In this document: positions 18,382-27,293 of the stretch, one piece after another
Layout: each line of letters begins with the position of its first letter
How positions within the stretch are numbered: position 1 is the stretch's first letter
Source: Planctomycetota bacterium
Lineage (GTDB): Bacteria > Planctomycetota > Planctomycetia > Gemmatales > HRBIN36
Length of the DNA: 64,000 bases
Assembly (NCBI GenBank): GCA_014584395.1
Contig: JACTMY010000004.1
Span: forward strand, 124,001 to 188,000
Direction of reading: 5' to 3'
The notes under the pieces: model-generated
What the model was told of the DNA's origin: nothing
Databases searched by the model: none
Seen by the model: the letters and a program-made list of their open reading frames with translations, nothing else
Made by a program: the position numbers and the translations under genes

Positions 18382-19122
18382 TCAGGAACGATAGCGCAAA
18401 CAAAATTCGTAATAACGGCGGATTTCCCGGTCGACGATTTTGTAGCTGACGTAAAGAAGGATAAGATCCACCACGATGCTGAAAATGCCAAGCTGAACGG
18501 CCGGGAGCATCCAGCCGATGAAGGGGCTGAGTTTGGGCCAAACCAGAACGAGAAAGAGGCTCAAAAGGGGCACAATGCGGAAGGTCCAGGTGGTGACATA
18601 GCCCGGATCACGCAGCAAACGGGTGAGCATCCTCATGTCCCACAGGATGTCGCGCAAGAGCGAGCTTTCGGGCACCACGGCGCCGATGAGCCGCATCGCC
18701 GGGCCTGACTTGGAGGTCAGGCTGGGGGGCGTCGGTTTCGGGGCGATCGGCGGGAGTTGAAATTCCGCAAGCGTGGCCACCGGAGGAGAGGAGGGCCGCT
18801 CCACCCGCGCACTTCGAGTTTCCATCAAGGGAGGAGCCTCAACCTGGTCGACGATCGCGCGTTTGGGCAAGCTCTCCACGGGTGGCAGCAGGATATCCGT
18901 TTGCGTCATCCGCGTCGTGACTTGTTGAACGATCCGCTCCTCGAGTTGCTTGGTGTCGCAGAGGATGGCCACCACGTCCTCCAAACGCTGTAGACGGTCC
19001 GCGACCTCTTCTTCCGGTTGAGGAGTCGGAAGTTGATCGGGGTTCTGTGGTTTGGAGGTGAAGCTGTTCACGGTCGACTCCTGTTCGGGGCGCAACCTCA
19101 GCGACTGAGAGCGCTCCCTCAT
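18382..19122 (-). CDS. Hypothetical protein with C-terminal transmembrane segments
   Basis: Polar N-terminus; hydrophobic 'WTFRIVPLLSLFLVLVWPKLSPFIGWMLPAVQLGIFSIVVDLILLYVSYKIV'. Confidence 0.6.
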   Translation of the reverse strand: MRERSQSLRLRPEQESTVNSFTSKPQNPDQLPTPQPEEEVADRLQRLEDVVAILCDTKQLEERIVQQVTTRMTQTDILLPPVESLPKRAIVDQVEAPPLMETRSARVERPSSPPVATLAEFQLPPIAPKPTPPSLTSKSGPAMRLIGAVVPESSLLRDILWDMRMLTRLLRDPGYVTTWTFRIVPLLSLFLVLVWPKLSPFIGWMLPAVQLGIFSIVVDLILLYVSYKIVDREIRRYYEFCLRYRS

Positions 19123-19418
19123 CTTATTCGTCTACTATCTCCCGCCATCGTCATGAAATCAACGATATCTTTGATGCCGCATTGAAAGGACATAAATGGA
19201 CGCTAAACGGTGACCTCTTTTCAGCTTCTAGGTCTCAGGAAAGATGGGGGATTTGGCTGACTCGGACGGTCCTTCGTTCATGATGCGCTGCACCGCATGG
19301 AAAGGGATGAAGTCGTTGGCCTTTGGGAGTAGCCGTTTATCTTTTTCGACCTTCGGCGTATGATGATGGAAGAAAGGGATGTGGTCAGCGGCATCGCAAT
19401 TGCAGGGCAAGAGGAGCT

Positions 19419-20609
19419 ATGAAAACGTCATTCCGCTGGTTAGGGTTGGCCGTCATGCTCGGACTGGCCTGGACGTGCTGGGCCGGGGCAGGCGAGTCGT
19501 TTCGATACCCGGAAAGCAAACAAGGCCAGGGCGAGCTGCGCTGGATCAACGATCTGCCCATCTTGATCGTGGCAGGTGAAAACGAAGCGATCGGGCAGCA
19601 AATCGGCGCTTTGGCTCTCCGGCACGCCCAACGCCTGCCCCATTATCCTAAGGACTTGCTGCGTGCGTTCAAAATGGACTGGAGTTGGCCCACGCTGCTC
19701 GGCATGGGGAAACGCATGCTCCCGCAAATCCCCGAAGCGTATCGCAAGGAAATGCAGGCTCTGGCCGAGGCCTCGGGCGTCGATCATGATCTCCTCATCG
19801 CCGGCAACACGTTCTTCGACATCAAGAAAATGTTCGCCTGTTCGGCCATTCTTGTGGAGCCAGATCGAAGCCAAACGGGCCAGGTGCTGTTTGGCCGCAA
19901 TCTGGATTTTCCCTCCATGGGTTATCTGCATCATTACAGCCTCGTGACCGTGTACCGACCCGGCGGCAAGCTGGCTCACGTTTCCGTGGGCTTTCCCGGC
20001 ATGGTGGGTTGTCTGACCGGGATGAATGAAAAGGGCTTGTGCCTGGCCATCAACGAAGTGTACAGCGGCGGCGACCGTTCGCCGACTTTTGACGCCAAGG
20101 GGATTCCTTATGCCATTTGCCTGCGGCAGATGCTCGAGGAGTGTTCATCGGTGTCGGAAGCGATCGCGTTTTTATCCAAGCAGCCGCGGACGACGTGCTA
20201 CAACCTCTCCATTGCGGATCGAGAGCAAGTGGGCGTGCTGGAGGTCACGACGAAGCACGTGGTCTTTCGACCGGCCCAAGCGGGCATCTGCACCGCGACG
20301 AACCATTTTCTCTCGCGGGAACTGGCCTTGCCGCAGCAAAACAACATCTACGACACCCTCGAACGCTTGTCCAAATTGGACGGTTTTCGGAGCCATGGCA
20401 AATTGGGTTTAAAGGACGTCGCCCAGGCATTGCATGAAGCGAATCTGGCCCATCATACGTTGCAAACGATCGTGTTCGAACCCTCTCGCTTGACCATGCA
20501 CGTCGCTTTTGGGCAAACGCCCAGTTCCGCGATGCCCCTTAAGGCCATCGATTGCAAGCCGCTTTTTCAACCCCAACCGCAAGAAGTCACCCCGAAAAAG
20601 AAGGGTTGA
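19419..20609 (+). CDS. C45-family autoproteolytic acyltransferase/hydrolase-like protein, exported
   Basis: Signal-like 'MKTSFRWLGLAVMLGLAWTCWAGA'; 'CSAILVEPDRSQTGQVLFGRNLDFPSMGYLHHYSLVTVY', 'GMNEKGLCLAINEVYSGG'. Confidence 0.8.
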   Translation: MKTSFRWLGLAVMLGLAWTCWAGAGESFRYPESKQGQGELRWINDLPILIVAGENEAIGQQIGALALRHAQRLPHYPKDLLRAFKMDWSWPTLLGMGKRMLPQIPEAYRKEMQALAEASGVDHDLLIAGNTFFDIKKMFACSAILVEPDRSQTGQVLFGRNLDFPSMGYLHHYSLVTVYRPGGKLAHVSVGFPGMVGCLTGMNEKGLCLAINEVYSGGDRSPTFDAKGIPYAICLRQMLEECSSVSEAIAFLSKQPRTTCYNLSIADREQVGVLEVTTKHVVFRPAQAGICTATNHFLSRELALPQQNNIYDTLERLSKLDGFRSHGKLGLKDVAQALHEANLAHHTLQTIVFEPSRLTMHVAFGQTPSSAMPLKAIDCKPLFQPQPQEVTPKKKG

Positions 20610-20785
20610 TATTCACCATCTCCGAGGCCCGCAGGGTTAGTGTGCATTCATGCCCTCCATGAATATGGCTCATTGAGAGGTGGCACTTTTCGACTCATCG
20701 TGGTAAACTATTTCTTCATCAGGCTTTAATGCCATTTCGAGCGTGAAAGTTCGCATTGAACTTTTCTCGAGTCCTATGGCCTTAG

Positions 20786-21217
20786 ATGAAGCGAATGAAC
20801 ATGGCGATGAACAACGTTACCCAGGAAGACTTGCAAGGCTACTTGGATGAAGCCCTTAGCGAAGCCGATTTGGCCCGCGTGGAACAGGCGCTGCGCGATT
20901 CGCCGTCCTTGCAACAGATTTTAAAGCGTCTTTTGCAAGAGCGGGATCGAGGCGAACATAGTTTGGGAGCCATCTGGCGGCGTGCTCGGCTCAGTTGCCC
21001 GACGCGGGATCAATGGGGCAGTTACCTATTGGGCGTCTTGGACGAGGATTTGGCGGATTACATGCAGTTTCATTTAGAGATGATTCATTGTCCCTACTGC
21101 CAAGCCAACCTCTTGGACCTGCAAAGCCGGCGGCGCGAATCCCCCAAGCAAGTGGATCAAAGGCGGCACAAGTTGTTCACTTCGAGCGTGGGGACCTTTC
21201 GCTCCGTCCACAAATGA
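20786..21217 (+). CDS. Small protein with zinc-finger-like HxxxxHCxxC motif, possibly anti-sigma-like
   Basis: 'FHLEMIHCPYCQANLLDLQ' near the C-terminus; helical N-terminus 'DLQGYLDEALSEADLARVEQALRDSPSLQQILKRLLQERDRG'. Confidence 0.6.
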   Translation: MKRMNMAMNNVTQEDLQGYLDEALSEADLARVEQALRDSPSLQQILKRLLQERDRGEHSLGAIWRRARLSCPTRDQWGSYLLGVLDEDLADYMQFHLEMIHCPYCQANLLDLQSRRRESPKQVDQRRHKLFTSSVGTFRSVHK

Positions 21218-21318
21218 CGGTCAAGGCTCCGTGGCCTTAGTTTCAACTGGACTCCCATTGGAAAATCACTTAGGCTGATGGTTTAACCTTTCTCGGACAA
21301 GGCTGCGAGACTCCACGC

Positions 21319-24075
21319 ATGAGTCGAGGTCCATCCGGTCAATCGTCACCCCAAGACGGGGCCGCTTCCACGGTTCGGGAACCGGGAGCCTCCCCCTTGC
21401 CTGGCTATCGCTTGCTGGAGCCGTTGGGCCGAGGCGGGTTTGGCGAAGTCTGGAAGTGCGAAGCGCCCGGCGGCATCCTCAAAGCCATCAAGTTCATCAA
21501 AGGCAGCGTTAGCAGCGCCACGACCGGCGTGCAGGCGGCCCAGGAATACAACGCTCTCAAGAAAATCGTCGGCATTCGCCATCCCTTTTTGCTGTCCATG
21601 GATCGCATCGAGGAGGTGGAACACGAACTGCTGATCGTCATGGAACTGGCCGATCAGACCCTTTTCGATTTGTTCGAAGCCTATCGCCGAGCGGGCTACG
21701 CGGGCATTCCCCGGGATGAATTGATCGGCTACATCAGCGAGGCTGCCGAAGCCCTCGATCTGATGAACGGGCAGTACAATTTACAGCACCTGGACATCAA
21801 GCCCGGGAACTTGTTCCTGGTGGCCAATCACGTGAAAGTGGCCGATTTTGGCCTCGTGGGCGACCTGGGCCAATTGTCCACCTCGGAAGCCGATGGCGTC
21901 ATCGAGCCGATCGGGATCACGCCCCTGTACGTGGCCCCGGAAGTGCTTCATGGCAAGCCCAGCGCCTTTAGCGATCAATACAGCCTGGCCATCGTCTATC
22001 AGGAATTGCTCACCGGCACGCTGCCCTTCATGGGTAAAAACAGCCGCTCGCTGGCCATGCAGCACGTCATGGCCGATCCTGCCTTGGAGGCCTTGCCCGT
22101 CAAGGATGCGCCGATCATTGGCCGGGCCTTGAGCAAAGAACCAACCAAGCGGTTTCCCTCATGCCTGGCCTTTGTGCAAGCGCTCATCACTGGCGAAGTC
22201 AGCCCGTCGGCCGCGAAGGGCAGCATGACCCGCAGCATGTCGATCATCCGCGTCCCCGGCATGGAAACCAAGGGCGAGATCAATCTCCTGTCCGAGGAAA
22301 CCAAGCCCAGCGGCGCGATCACGACGCCAGTGTCGGGTCAACTGCACCGCACGACTGAGCGGTTCCAGGACGTCCCGCGCAACACCGCTTTGAATCCTCC
22401 CTCGTCGCTGCTCGGCGAGGAAGAAGTGCTGCCCGGCTATCAATACCTGGACCTGGTCGGCCGCAGCCCCTTGGGCGAATTATGGAAGGTCAAAGCACCC
22501 GACCAGAAGAAGAAGTTGGCCAAGATCGTCACCGGGTTCGAAGGGCAGGACACGAAAGAGGAAGCCCGCGCCGTGGCCATGCTCGGTTCCATCCGGCATC
22601 AAGGCATCATGCCCCATGAAGTGTCCTACAAAGGGCCTGGCCGCTTGGCGTTGATTTACGAAGTGGTCGAGGAAACCCTGTGGGATCGTTTCCAGTCCTA
22701 TCGCTCCCAACGCTTGCAAGGCATTCCGCGGCACGAGTTGATCAACTACATCAAGGAAGCAGCGGAGACTCTGGACGATCTGCGCGAACGGCTCGAATTG
22801 CTGCACTTGGCGCTCAATCCGCGGACCATGATGCTGCCGGAGAACGATGCGCTGCGCTTGGCCGATTTTGGCCTGGCCCATTTGCTCTGGTTTCAGGCGG
22901 GGCAGCCGGTCGCTCCCCTCAATCAGCGCTACGCCGCGCCGGAACTGGCGGAGAACCAGATCGCGCGCAGCACCGATCAGTACAGTCTGGCGGTGATCTA
23001 TCAGGAGCTACTGACGGGCGTCCACCCGTTCAAGAAGTATCTCTCGGTTCGACCCGGCGGCATGACCCGCGGCAACCGCGGCCCCGCCAAGGTGATCCAG
23101 CCCGAATTGGACCCCTTGCCCGCGCCGGATCGGCCGATAATCATGCAAGCTCTGCATCCCGACCCCGAACAGCGGTTCCAAAGCTGCCTCGAATTCGTCG
23201 AGCTGCTCGAAATGCAAGACGCCGCGATGGAGGATCAGCGCCGGACGCGCATGTCCCTCTCGCAGATGGAGGTTTCCAGCGCTACCTGGTTTGATCTGCC
23301 CCAGGAAGGCGAAACCGACACGCAAGCCGCGATTCGCGTGGTGAACGACCTGGTGCAGTCGCTGGCGGCCCATTGGCCCATCGAAACGCACGGAGGCATG
23401 CGCTACATCCACCGGGCTGGGGAAACGATCATCCACCGCTGCGGCGCCATGCTTCCCGCGGGGTTGGCGCAGGCCAAATTGGAAGGTTTTCGGCAATCCT
23501 GCGGCGCCCAACTGGTCCGAGGGGATGATCAATTTTACGTCTTCAAGATCAACAAGCCGCGCAGCTTCTGGCAAACCGTTCGCGGCGTCCAGCCCGGCTT
23601 GGAAGTCAGCTTGCGTCTGCTCCATCCCACCTCCAAGGCCGCCATGCTCACGGAAGTCACGGTGCAGATCACGCCGATCAACTGCGAACCGGAAGAAGGG
23701 GCGGAACTGCTCAAGAACCTGGGGCCGAAAATCATTGAACAAGTGCGCACCTATTTACAAGCCACTCAGGAGCGGCACAACAACGAACGCTACGACTACA
23801 GCCTGCCTTTCGCCATTCAGCCCGTCTACCCTCGAGGCGAGATGGGTGAACTGATCCAATGCCAGGGCAAGGACATTTCCGTGGGCGGCATGAGCTTTTA
23901 CTCGCCGATCGAACTGCCCACGCCGCAGATGGTGATCCACCTTATGGGACTGCAATCCCAGGTCAGCACTCCTGTGCCGGCTTGCGTCGTGCGCACCTCG
24001 CCGTGCCAGGACAGCGGTTGGTATGAAGTGGGCATCAAGTTCTTGTTCGATGGCGTGGTGGGCCATTACGAATAA
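21319..24075 (+). CDS. Serine/threonine kinase with a second degenerate (pseudo)kinase domain and a C-terminal PilZ-like domain
   Basis: Domain 1: 'LGRGGFGEVWKCEA', 'HLDIKPGNLFLV', 'VADFGLVGDL'. Domain 2: 'VGRSPLGELWKVKA', 'HLALNPRTMML' (catalytic Asp replaced by Ala), 'LADFGLAHLL'. C-terminal 'KDISVGGMSFYSPIELP' is PilZ-like. Confidence 0.88.
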   Translation: MSRGPSGQSSPQDGAASTVREPGASPLPGYRLLEPLGRGGFGEVWKCEAPGGILKAIKFIKGSVSSATTGVQAAQEYNALKKIVGIRHPFLLSMDRIEEVEHELLIVMELADQTLFDLFEAYRRAGYAGIPRDELIGYISEAAEALDLMNGQYNLQHLDIKPGNLFLVANHVKVADFGLVGDLGQLSTSEADGVIEPIGITPLYVAPEVLHGKPSAFSDQYSLAIVYQELLTGTLPFMGKNSRSLAMQHVMADPALEALPVKDAPIIGRALSKEPTKRFPSCLAFVQALITGEVSPSAAKGSMTRSMSIIRVPGMETKGEINLLSEETKPSGAITTPVSGQLHRTTERFQDVPRNTALNPPSSLLGEEEVLPGYQYLDLVGRSPLGELWKVKAPDQKKKLAKIVTGFEGQDTKEEARAVAMLGSIRHQGIMPHEVSYKGPGRLALIYEVVEETLWDRFQSYRSQRLQGIPRHELINYIKEAAETLDDLRERLELLHLALNPRTMMLPENDALRLADFGLAHLLWFQAGQPVAPLNQRYAAPELAENQIARSTDQYSLAVIYQELLTGVHPFKKYLSVRPGGMTRGNRGPAKVIQPELDPLPAPDRPIIMQALHPDPEQRFQSCLEFVELLEMQDAAMEDQRRTRMSLSQMEVSSATWFDLPQEGETDTQAAIRVVNDLVQSLAAHWPIETHGGMRYIHRAGETIIHRCGAMLPAGLAQAKLEGFRQSCGAQLVRGDDQFYVFKINKPRSFWQTVRGVQPGLEVSLRLLHPTSKAAMLTEVTVQITPINCEPEEGAELLKNLGPKIIEQVRTYLQATQERHNNERYDYSLPFAIQPVYPRGEMGELIQCQGKDISVGGMSFYSPIELPTPQMVIHLMGLQSQVSTPVPACVVRTSPCQDSGWYEVGIKFLFDGVVGHYE

Positions 24076-24168
24076 CCCTTGGACCGGAGCGGGAACTCAG
24101 CTTCCGGGGTCCGAAAAACCATCTTCCTTCCGATGCAATTCAATCCAAAAAACAAGGGCGGACAGGCC

Positions 24169-24993
24169 ATGAACGCCGAATGGAAAGACCGATATATGCG
24201 GGGGCTGGATGCCGCCCATGAAGCCGGCCGCAAGGCCTTGGAGTTTTTTGATCGCCCGCTCACCGTGGAATGGAAGGCAAACGAAAGCCCGGTGACTGTC
24301 GCGGATCGCGAAGCGGAACAAGTGCTCAAAACCAAGCTGCTCAACCGCTTCCCGGAAGATGGCTTCATCGGCGAGGAATTCGGCACGACCGAGGGCCGAT
24401 CCGATTACACCTGGATCGTCGATCCCGTCGATGGCACGAGGAGTTTCGTCCGCGGGATTCCGTTCTGGGGCACGCTCGTGGGACTGCTCTACCGCGGCGA
24501 GCCGATCGCCGGCATCTGCTACATTCCTCCCCTCAACATCACCTATCGGGCCTTGCGCGGCGACGGCGCTTACCGCGACCATCGCAAGCTGTCCGTCTCC
24601 TCGGTGGAACGCTGGCCCGAGAGCCAGGTCTTCTTCTCCAATCTGACGCTGTTCATGGTCGATTCCGCGCGCGAGGGGTTCTTGGCGGTTCTCAACCAGG
24701 CGCAGCGAACGCGGGGGTATGGAGATTTCTACGGCTTCATGCTCGTCGCCCAGGGATCGGGCGAAGTCATGTTGGAATATGGCGTTAGTCCCTGGGATGT
24801 GGCGGCCTTGGTTCCCATCGTCGAGGAAGCGGGGGGGACCTTCTCGGATTGGGATGGTCAGCCCACGATTTACCGGCCCGACGTCCTGGCCACCAACGGC
24901 AAGATGCATCAACCAGCCTTGGAACTCTTGCAAAAGCATCGCGGCCCCGACTGGCGGCAAGCCTTGCAAAAACACCAGGCTAAAATCGTCTAG
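24169..24993 (+). CDS. Inositol monophosphatase / histidinol-phosphatase-like protein
   Basis: 'DGFIGEEFGTTEGRSDYTWIVDPVDGTRSFVRGIPFWGTLVGLLYRGEPIAG', 'VSPWDVAALVPIVEEAGGTFSDWDG'. Confidence 0.92.
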   Translation: MNAEWKDRYMRGLDAAHEAGRKALEFFDRPLTVEWKANESPVTVADREAEQVLKTKLLNRFPEDGFIGEEFGTTEGRSDYTWIVDPVDGTRSFVRGIPFWGTLVGLLYRGEPIAGICYIPPLNITYRALRGDGAYRDHRKLSVSSVERWPESQVFFSNLTLFMVDSAREGFLAVLNQAQRTRGYGDFYGFMLVAQGSGEVMLEYGVSPWDVAALVPIVEEAGGTFSDWDGQPTIYRPDVLATNGKMHQPALELLQKHRGPDWRQALQKHQAKIV

Positions 24994-25105
24994 GGTGAAT
25001 AGACAGACCTTTCCCCGCACATGGGACCGATTCACTCCAGTTCAGTTGATCGGAGAACCGATATTGAATAAGATGAGGTAGACGTGTTACCATGAGAACG
25101 TGACG

Positions 25106-25543
25106 ATGTTCATGCGATCCATCCATGCCTTGATACTCATAGCGGGCAGCCTGCTTTTGCTGCCAGGGGGATGGTGCTGCACATGGTTTACTTGCTGCGG
25201 AACTTCTTCCTCCTGCAACCTCCGTTGCGAAAAGTCAGCATCTTGCTGCGAACCTCTTGCTGATGAAGCAACTTCGACGACGTGCCCCTGCTGCCCATCG
25301 CAAGAGGAGCCTGGTCAGCCCGCTCCACCTAAATCTCCCGAACCATGCCAGTGTTGTGCGCCTCGTCCCGTGACGACCCCGTCCAATGCGCAGCCGTTTA
25401 AAATGGTCATCGATGGGCCGCTGGTCGAAATTTTGACCTTTGATTCATTGTGCATTACGCCCGTCTTAGCCCACTGGCAAGAAAATAGTTGGAACGGACG
25501 ACCACCGCCGCTCTATCTCATCCTGCAATTCTTCCGCTGTTAA
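25106..25543 (+). CDS. Cys-rich exported hypothetical protein
   Basis: Signal-like 'RSIHALILIAGSLLLLPGGW', then CC/CxC motifs ('CCTWFTCCGTSSSCNLRCEKSASCCEP...CPCCPS...CQCCAP'); 16 Cys by hand count. Confidence 0.6.
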   Translation: MFMRSIHALILIAGSLLLLPGGWCCTWFTCCGTSSSCNLRCEKSASCCEPLADEATSTTCPCCPSQEEPGQPAPPKSPEPCQCCAPRPVTTPSNAQPFKMVIDGPLVEILTFDSLCITPVLAHWQENSWNGRPPPLYLILQFFRC

Positions 25544-25572
25544 TCGCTTCGGCTTACGCTATTTCACATTCC

Positions 25573-25590
25573 TGACCATGATCATGGTCA
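25573..25590. promoter_or_regulatory. Perfect 18-nt palindrome TGACCATGATCATGGTCA, candidate operator upstream of the metallothionein-like gene
   Basis: The sequence equals its own reverse complement over 18 nt; lies ~95 nt upstream of the ATG at 25686. Confidence 0.35.
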
Positions 25591-25685
25591 TGAACGAACC
25601 TCCGTCCTTGGAGCGGAACATCACGATCCGTTGCTTGGACCTTTCCCTGACCTTTTGTCACGTTAAAAAATGAAGGAGAAAATCC

Positions 25686-26108
25686 ATGATGGCGAAAGTT
25701 TTCGTTGGCTTAATGATGGCCGTGGGCTTGATCGGCTTGACCTCGGTCACCGAGGGCGAGAAAACCGCTACCCAGCCGGCCGGCTGCTGTGCTTGCTGTG
25801 AACCTGGCTGTTTCTGCTGCGTGGATGGTCAATGCGGCTGCGCCAACTGTTGCTGCTGCGACGCCCAATGCTGCGATGCCGCGGCTTCAGCTGACAAAAA
25901 AGAAACGGTGAAGCCGACCTTGGCCGCGGATAGCTGCTGTGCTTGTTGCGAAGCTGGCTGCTTCTGCTGCTTCGATGGCGTTTGCGGATGTGCAGAATGC
26001 TGCTGCGTTTGCGACGGCGCGGGCTGCTGCGCGGCGAAGGCCGCCCAGGCTCCGGCCAAAGCGCCGGCCAAGGCCAAGAAGTGCTGCGCGGGCGGCTGCG
26101 GCAAGTAA
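25686..26108 (+). CDS. Exported metallothionein-like Cys-rich protein with two internal repeats
   Basis: Signal-like 'MMAKVFVGLMMAVGLIGLTSVTEG'; repeats 'GCCACCEPGCFCCVDGQCGCANCCCCDAQCCD' and 'SCCACCEAGCFCCFDGVCGCAECCCVCDGAGCC'; SD-like 'aaggagaaaatcc' before the ATG. Confidence 0.78.
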   Translation: MMAKVFVGLMMAVGLIGLTSVTEGEKTATQPAGCCACCEPGCFCCVDGQCGCANCCCCDAQCCDAAASADKKETVKPTLAADSCCACCEAGCFCCFDGVCGCAECCCVCDGAGCCAAKAAQAPAKAPAKAKKCCAGGCGK

Positions 26109-26152
26109 CGCCGACAAACTGTCCCATTTCTCTGACCCTTAAAAACGAACTG

Positions 26153-26188
26153 CGGCCATTTGGAGATTCCAAGTGGCCGTTTTTTTTT
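26153..26188 (+). terminator. Rho-independent terminator
   Basis: cggccatttgg-agatt-ccaagtggccg (11-bp stem with one G-U pair) followed by T9. Confidence 0.85.
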
Positions 26189-26261
26189 AGGTTTGCGATT
26201 CTCTTTAACTTGAACTATCATTGATTCATTCAACTTAAGCCCAATTTTCAGGTGTCAACTT

Positions 26262-26960
26262 ATGCCGTTGGCTTTCATAGGTTCGCTTGCCGCCGATCAG
26301 TCGGCGGCGTTGATCTTCTTGTGCGTGGTGCTGATCATCGAGGCGTGGATTGATCTCACGCAATTGCGCGTGCCCAACCGGATCACCTATCCCATGATCC
26401 TTGCGGGGTGGGCGTATGCGTTTGGCCGGGCCTTCGTGGTGGCGCCGAGCGATGGACCGCCGATAGAAATGTACCTTTGGCCGTTCGGTCCGGAATTCAC
26501 GCTGAGCCAAACTCCATTGGCCGAGGGATTGCTTGGCTTGTGGTATTCCTTCAAGCTCACGGTGCTGGGCTTCCTACTGCTGATCTTCATGTACGCCATC
26601 GGCGGCATGGGGGCAGGGGACGTGAAGATGCAGATGGGATTCGGCGCTTGGGTGGCGCCGATCTTCGGCTATAGCCATGGCCTCATGATCGTGTTCTGGG
26701 GATGGATTTTTGCCGTGCTCATTGGCGGCGTGATCTCCGCCATCATGATCTGGTGGCGGGGCGACTTCCGACAAAATCGCCAAAATGTCAAGGACATCGT
26801 CGGCGATCTCGTGTCGGGCAAGTCCGTCGGGCAGATCGCGGACCGCGCCGCGGAGCGCAAGCCCAGAATGCACTTGCTGCCCTATGGCGTGCCGCTGTGC
26901 CTGGGCTTTATCGGTTACATTGTGCTCGATCATTTGCAGATGTGGCCCAAGCTATGGTAA
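26262..26960 (+). CDS. A24-family prepilin peptidase (CpaA/TadV-like)
   Basis: 'EAWIDLTQLRVPNRITYPMILAGW', 'AIGGMGAGDVKMQMGFGAWVAP' (GxGDxK), multiple TM helices. Confidence 0.9.
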   Translation: MPLAFIGSLAADQSAALIFLCVVLIIEAWIDLTQLRVPNRITYPMILAGWAYAFGRAFVVAPSDGPPIEMYLWPFGPEFTLSQTPLAEGLLGLWYSFKLTVLGFLLLIFMYAIGGMGAGDVKMQMGFGAWVAPIFGYSHGLMIVFWGWIFAVLIGGVISAIMIWWRGDFRQNRQNVKDIVGDLVSGKSVGQIADRAAERKPRMHLLPYGVPLCLGFIGYIVLDHLQMWPKLW

Positions 26961-27293
26961 TCTGGAACAGATTGGATGGCGGGGAGGGCTGTTAGGCAGA
27001 TTCTCCAAGCTTCCTGAAAGCACCAGGTTCGCTCATTTGCGGCAAGATTGGAAAATCACATACAAAGCAAATATTCCTCATAGGCGCAAAAGTTGAAGTA
27101 GGCAGCACTATTTAGTCGAAATAAGCGGCAAGGGATGGTAGTCGTAATGGATCGGATCAGGTTACACTGAGTCGTTTGTGTGTCTTGAACCAGTGCAAGC
27201 CGCGTGAGGCTTGCTTGCGGAATTGAATCATGAAGTCTTCAGCGATCGCCCCCGGATACACCCTGAATCACATCTCTTAGTGGAGGACAAACC

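Noticed and set aside
25768-26233. Minus-strand ORFs rich in Ala/Gln or Arg/Ser over the Cys-rich gene
   Set aside because: Mirror translations of TGC/TGT-rich codons (GCA/ACA), not independent genes.
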